Notes: generated by a model from the sequence alone, not told the origin. DNA of 39,595 nt from SAR116 cluster bacterium AG-355-O21 (GCA_003280605.1 QCEM01000018.1:1-39595), one strand, 5' to 3'; numbered from the stretch's first letter, positions 17,530 through 27,107 are shown. Program-made: numbers and translations.

Positions 17530-18183
17530 ATGGATGCCTCTGAGATCACCTTTGATTTTGACCGCGAGCAGCGCCTCGGCCTGCCTGAGGCGGTTCTATG
17601 TGCCGGTAAAACAGCGACCCAAATCACGCAGATTTTAACCGCTGCCGCGAGCCGAGATCACAGCTTACTGTTGACCCGATTATCGCCGGAAATGCATGCC
17701 CAGATCGACCCTGAAAGCCGTTTGATTGACTATGAATCGGTTTCACAAACCGGCTTTTTCGGCCATCGCCATGGCGCTGCGCACCACGGCCGGGTAGCCG
17801 TTGTTAGTGCCGGAACCTCCGACGCGCCGGCAAGCTTTGAGGCGGTTCGCACCCTCGGCTTTCATAATTTACAGGCAACCCTGGTGATGGACGTTGGTGT
17901 TGCCGGGCTCTGGCGGTTGCAAGCACGTCTTGAGGAAATAAAAAATCACCAGGTCGTGATTGTTGTCGCCGGCATGGACGGCGCGCTGGCAAGTGTCATT
18001 GGTGGTTTGGTATCAGCACCGGTGATTGTCGTGCCAACTTCCACCGGCTATGGCGCGGCGCGTGGTGGCAAGACAGCCCTGGCGGCGGCTTTAAGCTCTT
18101 GTGCACCAGGATTATTGGTTTGTAACATTGACAATGGTTATGGCGCTGCGTGTGCTGCTTTGCGAATTTTAGGAACGCCATAA
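17530..18183 (+). CDS. larB: LarB-like nickel-pincer cofactor carboxylase/hydrolase
   Basis: A 217-residue protein matching LarB, which carboxylates and hydrolyses nicotinic acid adenine dinucleotide in synthesis of the nickel-pincer nucleotide of lactate racemase-type enzymes. The N-terminal block is FDFDREQRLGLPEAVLCAGKT. The C-terminal AIR-carboxylase-like (PurE-like) domain has VVSAGTSDAPASFEA, DVGVAGLWRL, VVAGMDGALASVIGGL and VPTSTGYGAARGG. It is slightly shorter than typical LarB. The partner genes larC and larE, and larA, are absent from this window, so it is an orphan here. The start has no strong ribosome-binding site. Confidence 0.85.
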   Translation: MDASEITFDFDREQRLGLPEAVLCAGKTATQITQILTAAASRDHSLLLTRLSPEMHAQIDPESRLIDYESVSQTGFFGHRHGAAHHGRVAVVSAGTSDAPASFEAVRTLGFHNLQATLVMDVGVAGLWRLQARLEEIKNHQVVIVVAGMDGALASVIGGLVSAPVIVVPTSTGYGAARGGKTALAAALSSCAPGLLVCNIDNGYGAACAALRILGTP

Positions 18184-18269
18184 GCCAGAGATAAAATTCC
18201 TGACGCATATCCCTTAATACTGCACCAGCACCCATGTCAGGCAGTCTAAAAGCCGAGAGAAGAAACGCT

Positions 18270-19769
18270 ATGCAGCCCTTTGTTCTAGCAATTGATCAAG
18301 GCACCACCTCTAGCCGCGCGATTATTTTTGATAATGCCGGTGCCGTTATTGCTGTTGCACAACAGGAATTAGAGCAGTTTTTTCCACAGCCAGGTTGGGT
18401 CGAACATGATCCCGAGCAAATTTGGCAGAGTGTGCAAAAAGTCAGCCGCGCCGCCATCGCCAAAGCCAACATCTCAGCGCAGCAGATCGCCGGTATCGGC
18501 ATAACCAACCAACGCGAAACAACCGTTGTCTGGGAGCGTGCCAGTGGTACCCCCATTTATCCAGCAATTGTCTGGCAAGACCGACGCACGGCCGATCACT
18601 GCACGCGCCTGAAAGCCGAAGGCCTCGAGGCGCATGTCAATGAGGTTACCGGGTTGCTTCTTGACCCCTATTTTTCAGCGACGAAAATTGCCTGGATCCT
18701 CGATCACGTAACCGGTGCGCGCGCAGCTGCGGAAGCTGGCCAATTAGCCTTTGGGACAATTGATAGCTTTCTCTTGTGGCGTTTAACGGCCGGTCAGCAC
18801 CATCAGACCGATGCCACCAATGCAAGCCGAACCTTGCTTTATGATTTGCAGGCCGGCAATTGGTCTGCCGACATGTGCAAGCTTTTCAATATTCCACAAG
18901 CGATGTTGCCAAGCGTCAATAATTGCGCTGCAGAGTTTGGGGTTGCAACGGCTGATTTCCTAGGCCAACCCGTGACCATTGCCGGCATCGCAGGTGATCA
19001 GCAAGCCGCCGCCATTGGACAAGCCTGCTTCCAACCGGGCATGGCGAAGTCAACCTATGGCACAGGTTGCTTTGCCCTGCTGAACACCGGCGAGCGCTTG
19101 GTTCGGTCAACCAACGGATTGCTCACCACCCTTGCCTATCAGTTTGATGACAAACCGTGCTTTGCCCTGGAGGGTTCTATTTTCGTTGCCGGCGCTGCCG
19201 TTCAATGGCTGCGTGATGGTCTTGGCTTGCTTACCGAGGCAGGGCAATCCGGCATTCTTGCTGCCGATGCAGACCCCAACCAAGATGTTTATCTGGTGCC
19301 GGCCTTTGTCGGCCTTGGGGCGCCTTATTGGGATCCGGAATGCAGAGGTGCCATTTTTGGCTTAACGCGCGGCACCGGACCAAAGGAATTGGCGCGGGCA
19401 GCTTTAGAGAGCGTTTGCTATCAAAGTCGTGATTTATTAGACGCAATGCGCGGTGATTGGCCCGAGGCGGAGGGCTTAGTGTTGCGGGTTGATGGCGGCA
19501 TGGTCGCTTCTGACTGGACCATGCAACGCTTGGCCGACATTCTTACGGCACCTGTTGATCGGCCGACAATTCTGGAGACAACGGCGCGCGGTGCCGGTTA
19601 TCTCGCCGGCTATCAACAAGGTATCTATCCCGACCCCGCCGGCTTTGCAAAAAGCTGGACGCGGCAACAGCAATTCACTCCGAAAATGGACGCAGCCGAG
19701 CGCGCTCGAAAATATCGTGGTTGGCAAGACGCGGTTAGCCGAACACTGTCGGCGCCATCCAGCCATTAA
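18270..19769 (+). CDS. glpK: Glycerol kinase
   Basis: A 499-residue FGGY-family kinase converting glycerol to glycerol 3-phosphate. The N-terminal phosphate-binding motif is [30 protein letters not shown] and IVWQDRRT form the glycerol-site region, and [14 protein letters not shown] is characteristic of Glp[17 protein letters not shown] and [12 protein letters not shown] follow in the ATPase core. Length is exactly that of GlpK. I chose ATG 18270, where the family starts; an in-frame upstream start at 18234 adds 12 non-homologous residues. No glpF, glpD or glpR is adjacent. Its stop overlaps that of the convergent methyltransferase by 4 bp. Confidence 0.96.
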   Translation: MQPFVLAIDQGTTSSRAIIFDNAGAVIAVAQQELEQFFPQPGWVEHDPEQIWQSVQKVSRAAIAKANISAQQIAGIGITNQRETTVVWERASGTPIYPAIVWQDRRTADHCTRLKAEGLEAHVNEVTGLLLDPYFSATKIAWILDHVTGARAAAEAGQLAFGTIDSFLLWRLTAGQHHQTDATNASRTLLYDLQAGNWSADMCKLFNIPQAMLPSVNNCAAEFGVATADFLGQPVTIAGIAGDQQAAAIGQACFQPGMAKSTYGTGCFALLNTGERLVRSTNGLLTTLAYQFDDKPCFALEGSIFVAGAAVQWLRDGLGLLTEAGQSGILAADADPNQDVYLVPAFVGLGAPYWDPECRGAIFGLTRGTGPKELARAALESVCYQSRDLLDAMRGDWPEAEGLVLRVDGGMVASDWTMQRLADILTAPVDRPTILETTARGAGYLAGYQQGIYPDPAGFAKSWTRQQQFTPKMDAAERARKYRGWQDAVSRTLSAPSSH

Positions 19770-20443
19770 CCAAGCGGCTTGCGCATCAGGGCAATATTTT
19801 TCTTTGGAATCTCACAGAACCAGCCACGATCTCGGGCCAGCCAGCGCAAAGTTTCTGCGCGATAAAAAATAACATGGGTTGGATCGCGGCGGTAACGCCA
19901 ATTTGCAAATCCCTGGTCATCGGTTTGAAATTCGGTCATCAGACCAAGCCAACCTCCAGGTCGAAGCAAATTATCAAGCTGATCAAAGCTTTCCGCCGGG
20001 TTGCGAAAATGCTCAATCACTTCAGTCGCTGTTATAAAATCATAGGGGTGAGCAAGTTGCCCGTGATCAGGGGCAAAGATAGGATCGTAGTCAACCATCG
20101 CATGGCCTGCCGCCCGCAACATCGACGATAATGCCGGCCCCGGACCACAGCCAAAGTCCAGCCCGCGTTGGTTCGGGGGCAGGACCGACATGAACGGTAC
20201 CAATAATTTATTCAAAAAATGCTGATACCCAGGGTCATCTAAGGCGTTCTGATGGGTCAGATAATGCGCCTGTTCAGCTGCCGGCTGAAGGTAAGCGTCA
20301 GCCGCCATCAGCGTTGCCATACAGCGATGACATCGCCAATAGGCTTTACCGTCGATAAGTGCGAAGACCGTGCATTGACCACGCCGACAAAGCCGGCAGA
20401 CGTGATCGCAGCCAGGTCCTGAACGCGGCCTGCTGATCACCAT
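19766..20443 (-). CDS. Class I SAM-dependent methyltransferase with N-terminal zinc ribbon
   Basis: A 225-residue protein with two parts. Residues 12-41 hold a cysteine cluster (Cys16-x2-Cys19 and Cys38-x2-Cys41, plus Cys12 and Cys24), which looks like a zinc ribbon. The rest is a Rossmann methyltransferase: motif I is [12 protein letters not shown], then [15 protein letters not shown] and [12 protein letters not shown]. The substrate is unknown; the [16 protein letters not shown] ending is seen in many uncharacterised bacterial members. It starts 7 bp after the stop of the upstream unknown gene and so belongs to the queA-tgt-queG transcript. Being downstream of tRNA-modification genes hints at, but does not show, an RNA substrate. 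Confidence 0.82.
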   Translation of the reverse strand: MVISRPRSGPGCDHVCRLCRRGQCTVFALIDGKAYWRCHRCMATLMAADAYLQPAAEQAHYLTHQNALDDPGYQHFLNKLLVPFMSVLPPNQRGLDFGCGPGPALSSMLRAAGHAMVDYDPIFAPDHGQLAHPYDFITATEVIEHFRNPAESFDQLDNLLRPGGWLGLMTEFQTDDQGFANWRYRRDPTHVIFYRAETLRWLARDRGWFCEIPKKNIALMRKPLG

Positions 20444-20450
20444 TCAAAGA

Positions 20451-21137
20451 CTAACGCTGATTGCCAAAAAGTAACGCATAACTGCCGATATCAAGGGCGC
20501 TTGCGGTCATCCCAAAAGCTGTTAGGGCGTCGCCGCCAAGCACAGTTTCAGCAGCCCCACGGGCAGCGGCAGGAAGCGTTGCATCAATCAAAATTAACCA
20601 TTCGGTTTTTTGATCGGCCGGAATTTCATTGCCGGCAGCAAGCCAACCAACATTGGAAACCGCCAGGTCATTTTCCAACAGAGCCGCACCCATAACATCT
20701 TGGCGCTGACACATCGCCGGCAGTGCCGTCTCGCGCAGCCATTCGCGCAAGCGATCCATTTCCGCTTCCGGTGGAAACAGCCGCACCAATCCGGCAGCAC
20801 CAGTAACACCATGGGTTTGATCAATGCTGATGCGGCAGGTTAAACGATCAAAATGGCTGAATTGGCTCATGATCTTTTTCGACCAATCTGACTGGTCGGC
20901 CAGCAATTCCATATAGGCCGGTGCCGACAGATCCTCTGCCGTATCCGTCTCATAAGTGGCAAAATATTTAACCAATGTGGCGCTATCGGCGGCGATGTAC
21001 CGGCGGGCCCGATGAAAGCCCGGCATATTAACCCGCTCATCGATATGCTCTCGGTTATACCATTCGTTAAACTCGTCTTCTAACGACGCCGCGACTTCCG
21101 TGAAAGTCACCAGCATACCTGCCCCAAAAAATGCCAT
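20451..21137 (-). CDS. Unknown protein with two ferredoxin-like (dimeric alpha/beta barrel) halves
   Basis: A 228-residue protein of unknown function. The N-terminal half has the pattern NEWYNREHIDERVNMPGFHRARRY, typical of dimeric alpha/beta-barrel proteins of the EthD/DUF4286 type. The C-terminal half appears to be a second, diverged copy of the fold (WLREWL...LPAM, DVMGAALLEND). I chose ATG 21137 because AAGGGG lies about 9 bases upstream; the longer frame from 21251 would overlap queG. It lies between queG (82 bp upstream) and the methyltransferase (7 bp downstream) on the same strand, so it is probably co-transcribed. No catalytic motif is evident. Confidence 0.78.
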   Translation of the reverse strand: MAFFGAGMLVTFTEVAASLEDEFNEWYNREHIDERVNMPGFHRARRYIAADSATLVKYFATYETDTAEDLSAPAYMELLADQSDWSKKIMSQFSHFDRLTCRISIDQTHGVTGAAGLVRLFPPEAEMDRLREWLRETALPAMCQRQDVMGAALLENDLAVSNVGWLAAGNEIPADQKTEWLILIDATLPAAARGAAETVLGGDALTAFGMTASALDIGSYALLFGNQR

Positions 21138-21219
21138 TTTTTTTACCCCTTGATGATCCCGATAAATCAGCAATAGCGGGGTCACAGCGTGCTGGCAAGG
21201 GGGCCAAATAAGCGCCGTG

Positions 21220-22341
21220 TCACCTGCTACCGGCATCGCGCCATTCGTCACAGACCTCAGGGTCTTCCTCCATATGGGCGAACTGCTGCCGGAATGCCGT
21301 CAGTTCGGCCGCATCGGCAAGGCATCCCAGCGCCCAAACTGCCATCGCCCGCACAATCGCTGCCGGGTCACCTAACAGCGCCGCAACGCTCGGCAATAAT
21401 CGTCGATCACCGCTGTTACCAATGGCGATCAAGACATTGCGCACGAACCGATCACGGCCTGTTCGGCGCACCGGGGTGCCTTGAAAACGAGCACGAAACG
21501 CGGCGTCGTCTAAAGCCGCCAAATCTGCAAGGGCCGGAAGGTCATGTTCTGCTCGCGGATGATAGGCTGGCTCCATCGGTGGCGCGGCAAACTTGTTCCA
21601 CGGGCAAATCGCAAGACAGTCATCGCACCCAAACACCCGGTTGCCGATCGCGCCGCGAAAGTCACGCGGGATATGTCCTTTATGCTCGATCGTTAAATAC
21701 GCAATGCACCTGAGCGGATCAAGTTGGTAGGGGGCGGTGATTGCCGCTGTCGGACAAATATCGATGCATTTTTGGCACGAACCACAATGATCTTCTTCCG
21801 GTGTGTCTGGCTGAAGCTGCAAGGTGGTAAAGATTTCACCCAGGAAAAACCACGATCCCAGATCACGGGAAACGAGATTACTGTGCTTGCCTTGCCAACC
21901 AACACCAGCACGCTGGGCCAGAGGCTTTTCTAAAATTGGCGCGGTATCGACAAAAACTTTCACCTCGCAACCATGCTCACAAACAAGCTCTTGGGCCATT
22001 TTCTTTAACCGCTTCTTCAGGACGTTGTGATAATCCTTAAAGCGCGCATATACCGATACGTTACCATGCTGTTTTGCTGTCAACGCCAACATCGGATCAT
22101 GCTCTGGGGTGTAGTTTTGTGTCACGACAATAACCGATCGTGCCGCCGGCCAAAGAGCTGCGGGATCACGCCGACGGTCAGCGGTCGAAACCATCCAACT
22201 CATATCACCAAAACCATCTGCGGCGGCTAAGGCGTCAAACCGCATTTGGGCCGTTGGCGCGATTGCGGGTGCCGTAAAGCCGATCGTAGAAAACCCGTAA
22301 TGCGCCGCACGTTGCCTAATTGCTGCTTCTTTTGAGGTCAT
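21220..22341 (-). CDS. queG: Epoxyqueuosine reductase
   Basis: A 373-residue cobalamin- and Fe-S-dependent enzyme that reduces epoxyqueuosine to queuosine in tRNA, the last step of the pathway. Two 4Fe-4S ferredoxin-type clusters are visible: CGSCQKCIDICPT and CDDCLAICPW. The N-terminal half has the family blocks WMVSTADRRRDPAALWP and VFVDTAPILEKPLAQRAGVGWQGK with the catalytic Asp. The C-terminus carries HEAT-like repeats (LIAIGNSGDRRLLPSVAALL). ATG 22341 is preferred over the TTG at 22344; GAGG is 8 bases upstream. It follows tgt by 14 bp. Confidence 0.95.
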   Translation of the reverse strand: MTSKEAAIRQRAAHYGFSTIGFTAPAIAPTAQMRFDALAAADGFGDMSWMVSTADRRRDPAALWPAARSVIVVTQNYTPEHDPMLALTAKQHGNVSVYARFKDYHNVLKKRLKKMAQELVCEHGCEVKVFVDTAPILEKPLAQRAGVGWQGKHSNLVSRDLGSWFFLGEIFTTLQLQPDTPEEDHCGSCQKCIDICPTAAITAPYQLDPLRCIAYLTIEHKGHIPRDFRGAIGNRVFGCDDCLAICPWNKFAAPPMEPAYHPRAEHDLPALADLAALDDAAFRARFQGTPVRRTGRDRFVRNVLIAIGNSGDRRLLPSVAALLGDPAAIVRAMAVWALGCLADAAELTAFRQQFAHMEEDPEVCDEWRDAGSR

Positions 22342-22355
22342 CAAAAGATCCTCAC

Positions 22356-23489
22356 TCAGGCTAGCGGCGGAATGTCGCCGCGCGCTTGCTGTGCATGAAA
22401 CTGCTTTATATGCGCCTCTAAATTGCCCTCTGCGATCGCCGTTCGAAGCCCGGCCATCAGGTCCTGATAATGTTGCAGGTTATGTTGGGTTAACAGCATG
22501 AGGCCCAAAACCTCACCGGCTTTAAACAGGTGATGCAAATAAGCACGGCTGTATCCTTGGCAGGTTGGACAGGCGCAACTTTCGTCCAAGGGCCGAGGAT
22601 CGCGCTGATGGCGTGCATTGCGAATATTGACAACACCGCGCTGGGTAAACCCTTGGCCGGTGCGGCCCGATCGGGTTGGCATGACACAATCGAACATATC
22701 GATTCCACGCGCCACGGCCCCGACGATATCGGCCGGCTTACCAACCCCCATTAAGTAACGGGGCCGGTCAATCGGCAGCTTGGGGGTAGTGAAATCTAAG
22801 GTCTGGAACATCATTTCCTGGCCTTCACCAACGGCCAGTCCACCGACCGCATAGCCATCAAACCCAATCTCTGTCAGGCCGGCGATTGACCGATGCCGCA
22901 GATCCTCATAAACGCTGCCTTGCACAATCCCAAATAAGCCATGGCCCGGACGCGGCACAAAAGCTTGTTTTGAACGTTCCGCCCAACGGAGCGACAAGGC
23001 CATGGACTTATCCGCGACCTCATGGCTGGCCGGGAAAGGGGTGCATTCATCAAAAACCATCGTGATGTCGGCACCAAGTTTATGTTGAATTTTTATCGAT
23101 TCTTCCGGGCTCAACATCATCGCTGTGCCGTCAATGTGGCTGTTGAAGCGCACACCTTCTTCACTGATCTTTCGCAGCTTTGCGAGCGACATAACTTGGA
23201 AGCCACCAGAATCCGTTAAAATTGGCCCTGACCATTGGCTGAATTCATGCAATCCGCCTAATTCGGCAACAACATTGGCACCAGGTCGCAGCATCAAGTG
23301 ATAGGTATTCCCAAGAATGATCTCGGCACCTGTCGCGGCGACCCCTTCAACCGTCATGGCCTTAACGGTGCCGGCGGTGCCGACGGGCATGAAAGTAGGT
23401 GTTTCGATACTGCCATGCGCGGTCATAAGACGACCGCGGCGAGCCGCCCCGTCCTCTGCCAAAACCTCAAAAGTCAAAGCCTCAGACAT
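22356..23489 (-). CDS. tgt: tRNA-guanine(34) transglycosylase
   Basis: A 377-residue enzyme that exchanges guanine-34 for the queuine precursor preQ1 in tRNAs with GUN anticodons. The active-site block is [12 protein letters not shown] with the catalytic Asp. The second conserved Asp region is [17 protein letters not shown]. The C-terminal zinc site is [17 protein letters not shown]. The start at 23489 gives the usual family N-terminus (MSEALTFEV) and overlaps the queA stop by 8 bp, implying translational coupling. An ORF extension to 23582 has no family homology. The middle gene of queA-tgt-queG. Confidence 0.96.
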   Translation of the reverse strand: MSEALTFEVLAEDGAARRGRLMTAHGSIETPTFMPVGTAGTVKAMTVEGVAATGAEIILGNTYHLMLRPGANVVAELGGLHEFSQWSGPILTDSGGFQVMSLAKLRKISEEGVRFNSHIDGTAMMLSPEESIKIQHKLGADITMVFDECTPFPASHEVADKSMALSLRWAERSKQAFVPRPGHGLFGIVQGSVYEDLRHRSIAGLTEIGFDGYAVGGLAVGEGQEMMFQTLDFTTPKLPIDRPRYLMGVGKPADIVGAVARGIDMFDCVMPTRSGRTGQGFTQRGVVNIRNARHQRDPRPLDESCACPTCQGYSRAYLHHLFKAGEVLGLMLLTQHNLQHYQDLMAGLRTAIAEGNLEAHIKQFHAQQARGDIPPLA

Positions 23490-24516
23490 GATCACGTCGA
23501 TCCAGTAAGCAGCAATCGCCATAGGAATAAAAGCGATAGGCGTGGGCAATTGCGTGCGCATAACTTGCCATAATACGCTCACGGCCGTGAAAGGCCGCCA
23601 CCAGCATCATCAAGGTAGAGCGCGGCAGATGGAAATTCGTTAACAACATGTCCACAGCATTAAACCGAAATCCAGGTGTGATGAACAAATTTGTTTCGCC
23701 CTCAAAGGCTGCCAGATCGCCGTCTTTGGCTGCACTTTCAAGAATTCTAAGGGCCGTTGTGCCGGCCGAAATAATTCGACCGCCGGCCGCACGTGTGCGC
23801 TGAATCCGCGTGACTGTTGATGGTGTAACGGCGCCCCACTCGTAATGCATTTCATGATTTTCCGTATCTTCGGTCTTGACCGGCAGGAAGGTTCCGGCCC
23901 CGACGTGCAGTGTTATGGCTGCCGTTTCAACCCCTGCTGCTGCCAACGCCGCCAGCAGTTCGGGCGTAAAATGTAAGCCTGCGGTCGGCGCCGCAACCGC
24001 GCCTTCATGGCGGGCAAATACTGTTTGATAATCATCCTGGTCACTGACCTGCGGCTGCGCTCTTTTAATATATGGCGGCAGCGGCATTTCACCAATCTGC
24101 CGCAGGGCGGCCCGCAGTTCTGTCTCCGGACATTGAAAATCTAGGGTCACCTCGCCGCTTTCATGCTTGCCGAAGACTTGCGCCGAAAGACCGCCGTCAA
24201 AAATGACTTCATCATGCAATCGCAAGCGTTTTCCCGGCCGCGCAAAAGCGCGCCATTGGCCATCCCCCAGGGACTTATGTAAGGTCACCTCGACCCGCGC
24301 GGCACCGCGCTTACCCGTCAGTCGGGTTGGTAGCACTTTGGTATCATTGAAAACCAATAAATCACCAGGTCTTAAGATCGCCGGTAAATCTTTGACCCCG
24401 CGATCCGCCAAAGAAGCCCCTGTGCAGTCAAGCATGCGGGCACTATCGCGTGGCTGCGCCGGGGCGTCAGCAATCAACGCCGGTGGCAGCACATAATCAA
24501 ACAGATCAACTTTCAT
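23482..24516 (-). CDS. queA: S-adenosylmethionine:tRNA ribosyltransferase-isomerase
   Basis: A 344-residue enzyme that transfers the ribosyl moiety of SAM to preQ1-tRNA to form epoxyqueuosine. The N-terminal motif is [27 protein letters not shown]. Further family blocks are [44 protein letters not shown] and the C-terminal [21 protein letters not shown]. Length is normal. It is the first gene of the queuosine operon; the 3' end overlaps the tgt start by 8 bp. No preQ1 riboswitch was recognised in the 300 bp upstream. Confidence 0.96.
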   Translation of the reverse strand: MKVDLFDYVLPPALIADAPAQPRDSARMLDCTGASLADRGVKDLPAILRPGDLLVFNDTKVLPTRLTGKRGAARVEVTLHKSLGDGQWRAFARPGKRLRLHDEVIFDGGLSAQVFGKHESGEVTLDFQCPETELRAALRQIGEMPLPPYIKRAQPQVSDQDDYQTVFARHEGAVAAPTAGLHFTPELLAALAAAGVETAAITLHVGAGTFLPVKTEDTENHEMHYEWGAVTPSTVTRIQRTRAAGGRIISAGTTALRILESAAKDGDLAAFEGETNLFITPGFRFNAVDMLLTNFHLPRSTLMMLVAAFHGRERIMASYAHAIAHAYRFYSYGDCCLLDRRDHV

Positions 24517-24857
24517 GGCTTACAAACCGCCCGTTATCGAACTCTGCAGAGCCATGTTCGAGATTAAAACAAGTAAACCCATCAATAACATGCCGAGAAA
24601 CAGATCGATTTTTGAAGGATGATCCATTTTCACCCAATTTTCCCCGGGACGTCACCAATGGCTCAGACTTACACGCTTGCAGACCATATGTCGACGACAT
24701 CCCTGGCCCCCAAAGCTGCTGTTACGATTCGTCGACAAAGATCATAGGCCAGCATTCTTGATAGCCAATTATTCCGGCTGCAGACCATAAATTCAACCGC
24801 TTCAGATCTAAAAAATCCTGCCGATTTAAAACCCCCGAAATGCAACCGGGACGCTGA
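24517..24857. other. Intergenic region without intact gene; one 11-bp direct repeat
   Basis: About 340 bp between queA (leftward) and the S24 remnant (rightward). No coding pattern on either strand is convincing. The word TGCAGACCATA occurs twice in direct orientation, at 24678-24688 and 24779-24789. GTCGAC occurs near 24691 and near 24731. The HTH domain expected upstream of the S24 remnant was not found here, so this stretch may be degraded sequence of that gene. The queA promoter should also lie here. Confidence 0.5.
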
Positions 24858-25102
24858 TCTTCAGCGGCAGATTTGCGTCTGATCCTGATTGATGGTGATT
24901 CAATGGAACCAACATTACGCTCAGGTGATCAGGTTATTGTGAATGTGGCCCGCCGATCGCCAAGCAAATTGAGGTCATCGCCAATAGTGAGTCATCCCGG
25001 GTGCATATTATTTCAACAAACAGACGATACCCGACATATGAGCGAACCTTGGATGAAATTAACATCATGGGTCGCGTCATCTGGTATGGGCGCAGGTTAT
25101 GA
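24858..25102 (+). pseudogene. Remnant of an S24-family (LexA/CI-like) transcriptional repressor
   Basis: Two pieces of one S24 peptidase domain lie in different frames. The first, open from 24858, reads ...LILIDGDSMEPTLRSGD with the catalytic-Ser motif GDSMEP, and ends near RRSPS at about 24958. The second, in another frame from about 24965, reads IEVIANSESSRVHIIS, then RRYPTYERTLDEINIMG and RVIWYGRRL, and stops at 25102. In intact alphaproteobacterial members about 20 residues with the catalytic Lys join these blocks; here they are missing and the frame is shifted. No N-terminal HTH domain is left. Its stop overlaps the next ORF by 4 bp (ATGA). It is a broken regulator, not a working one. 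Confidence 0.72.
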
Positions 25103-25392
25103 GCAGGTCCGCACAGGTGGCCGGCGAGGATGCCTGGCAGGCCTATTGCCGTCGGCGCGCCATGGAGAGGCGGTTTGATGGCCCTTTACCGCGTCATGAT
25201 GACCAGTCGAGCCGCCAACCCGAGGCTTTTTTGAGGCGCCGGATGGCCAGCCGCAAACACGCCCTCGCCGCGCGGCTGCAAGGCCGCGCTCGGGAAAATA
25301 TCAATGCCCGACAAGCAGCCGTCAAAGCAATCACGCTTACTGTTGAAATTGGGCAACTGAAAAACCTTGCCCAAGCCTTCATGAAAGGCTGA
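25099..25392 (+). CDS. Small basic hypothetical protein
   Basis: A 97-residue ORF, rich in Arg, Ala and Gln, with no family I recognise. The ATG overlaps the stop of the S24 remnant by 4 bp (ATGA), a coupling typical of real co-operonic genes. The C-terminal part (RENINARQAAVKAITLTVEIGQLKNLAQAFMKG) looks like an amphipathic helix pair. An antisense ORF over 25186-25401 is shorter and less plausible. It may be a leftover partner of the decayed repressor and may itself be decaying. Confidence 0.45.
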   Translation: MSRSAQVAGEDAWQAYCRRRAMERRFDGPLPRHDDQSSRQPEAFLRRRMASRKHALAARLQGRARENINARQAAVKAITLTVEIGQLKNLAQAFMKG

Positions 25393-25474
25393 ATTCGTCA
25401 CCCGCGATCTATGAACTGGTATATAGATATGCGGGCCGCCTGCAGGGTGGCCGTATCGGGAAGAATTTCAGGGG

Positions 25475-26866
25475 ATGGGTATGAGCGGACAGCGACGCGG
25501 CCAAGCCCGCCGGCGCAACAATGAGCGCAGCAATTTACCGCGCAATAGCCCGCCATTACAGGTCACAATTAGCCATGTGGGGGGGCGCGGCGATGGCGTT
25601 GCCCAGGCTGACGTCAAACTTGCCGATCAGTGGGAGGCAAAAACGGAAACATTTTTTGTGCCCCATACACTGGCCGGGGAACAGGTTTTGGTGCGCCCCC
25701 ATCAACGCCGCAACGGCGGCGTGGCAAGCGAGTTACTGGAGCTGATTTCACCTGCGGCCGACCGGCAAGCCGCCAGTTGCGATCACTTTATGGACTGTGG
25801 TGGCTGTCAGCTGCAACATATGCAAAGCGCCGCTTATGAGGCATGGAAACATGATCAACTGCAGCAACATTTGGCCCGTGCCGGACTGGCTGATTGCCCA
25901 CGCCGCGAGCTCGTCAGCGCCGCGCCCGGGCAACGCCGGCGGCTGGCGCTAAGCGCTAGGCGGCTCGCTGGCGGCGTTGTTCTCGGATTTAATCAACATG
26001 CCAGTAATCACATTATCAATATCACGCATTGCCCAGTTGCCACACCAGCTTTGCAGACCCTCTTGCCAGAGCTGCGCATTGCTTTAGAACCGCTTCTTAA
26101 TCCGGGCGCGGTCGGCCGACTGCATCTGACTGAGTGCGATAACGGCATCGATTGTCTGATCGAAACACCCACCACGCCATCGCTGACGGCCCGAGAACAT
26201 TTGGCCGCGCTTGCCGAGCGGGCCGATTTAGCGCGTATTTCCTGGCATGTCAGCGATGATTTAGCCGATCAACGTCCGGCGGAAACAATCTTAGAGCGTC
26301 GCCGTCCTGTGGTGCGCTTCGGCGCTATTGAGCAAACACCACCGCCTGGCAGCTTTTTACAAGCGACAGCTAACGGCCAGACAGCGATCACGGAAGCTGT
26401 CTTAGAAGCTGCTGCCGGTGCCAAACGCATTGTTGATCTGTATGCGGGTTGTGGCACCTTAACGTTACCACTGGCAACGATTGCCCCTGTTCACGGCGTT
26501 GACGGTGCCATCCAAGCAACCAATGCCTTAGCAGCAGCCAGCCGGGCGGCAGGGCCGCGCCGAGGCCACCATCAAATAACTGTCGCCCACCGTGACCTTG
26601 ACCGACAACCGCTGTTGGCTGATGAGCTGGCACCTTATGATACTGCTGTTGTTGATCCGCCGCGCAGCGGCGCTCGAGCGCAAACAGCCGAACTGGCGCG
26701 GGCCGAACTTTCGCGCGTCGTGATGGTCAGCTGCAATCCAGCCACATTTGCGCGTGACGCACGCTTGCTCAGCGATGCAGGTTTCCATTGCCATTGGATT
26801 CAACCCATTGATCAATTCCTATGGTCACCGCATTTGGAGCTTGTGGCCGCCTTTACACGGCCTTGA
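25475..26866 (+). CDS. TrmA/RlmD-family RNA 5-methyluridine methyltransferase
   Basis: A 463-residue SAM-dependent methyltransferase expected to form m5U in 23S rRNA. A basic N-terminal tail (residues 1-25) is followed by a TRAM-like RNA-binding domain (ISHVGGRGDGVAQ, FVPHTLAGEQVLV). The Fe-S cluster cysteines are in CDHFMDCGGCQLQHM. The methyltransferase core has VDLYAGCGTLTLPLA and VVDPPRSGA. The catalytic Cys is in VVMVSCNPATFARD, and the general-base Glu is in the C-terminal PHLELVAAFTR. It resembles RlmD (RumA) or RlmC, and paralogue assignment is not certain. It is followed 2 bp later by an RHH gene. Confidence 0.9.
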   Translation: MGMSGQRRGQARRRNNERSNLPRNSPPLQVTISHVGGRGDGVAQADVKLADQWEAKTETFFVPHTLAGEQVLVRPHQRRNGGVASELLELISPAADRQAASCDHFMDCGGCQLQHMQSAAYEAWKHDQLQQHLARAGLADCPRRELVSAAPGQRRRLALSARRLAGGVVLGFNQHASNHIINITHCPVATPALQTLLPELRIALEPLLNPGAVGRLHLTECDNGIDCLIETPTTPSLTAREHLAALAERADLARISWHVSDDLADQRPAETILERRRPVVRFGAIEQTPPPGSFLQATANGQTAITEAVLEAAAGAKRIVDLYAGCGTLTLPLATIAPVHGVDGAIQATNALAAASRAAGPRRGHHQITVAHRDLDRQPLLADELAPYDTAVVDPPRSGARAQTAELARAELSRVVMVSCNPATFARDARLLSDAGFHCHWIQPIDQFLWSPHLELVAAFTRP

Positions 26867-26868
26867 CC

Positions 26869-27093
26869 ATGAGCGACGCACGGTTAACGAAAAAATCCAT
26901 CTCAATCGCCGGCCATCGCACCAGCATTGCCTTAGAGGCAGAGTTTTGGGCCGTGCTTGAAGAAAAGGCCATGATGGAAAACCGCCCGCTGGTGACCTTG
27001 ATCGCTGCCATTGATCGGGACCGCAACGGCCCGTTAACAAGTGCTCTGCGTATTCATGCCGTCAACTGGCTTCGCGAACGTCAGCAACGCTAG
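26869..27093 (+). CDS. Ribbon-helix-helix (RHH_4-type) protein
   Basis: A 74-residue protein whose sequence KKSISIAGHRTSIALEAEFWAVLEEKA, then PLVTLIAAIDRDRNGPLTSALRIHAVNWL, matches the small RHH_4 family common in alphaproteobacteria. The fold suggests a dimeric DNA-binding regulator or antitoxin-like protein, but no toxin ORF is adjacent. I chose ATG 26869, 2 bp after the stop of the RNA methyltransferase gene; the longer ORF from 26821 would overlap that gene. It is probably translated by coupling to it. It converges on the AsmA gene. Confidence 0.8.
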   Translation: MSDARLTKKSISIAGHRTSIALEAEFWAVLEEKAMMENRPLVTLIAAIDRDRNGPLTSALRIHAVNWLRERQQR

Positions 27094-27107
27094 CGGCGAA
27101 GCTTGAC

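Noticed and set aside
24517-24857. Possible preQ1 riboswitch upstream of queA
   Set aside because: No preQ1-I or preQ1-II pattern (short hairpin with A-rich tail and pairing) was recognised on the minus strand.
26869-27093. RHH protein as the antitoxin of a toxin-antitoxin pair
   Set aside because: No small toxin-like ORF is adjacent; the neighbours are an RNA methyltransferase and a convergent AsmA gene. The sequence matches the stand-alone RHH_4 family.
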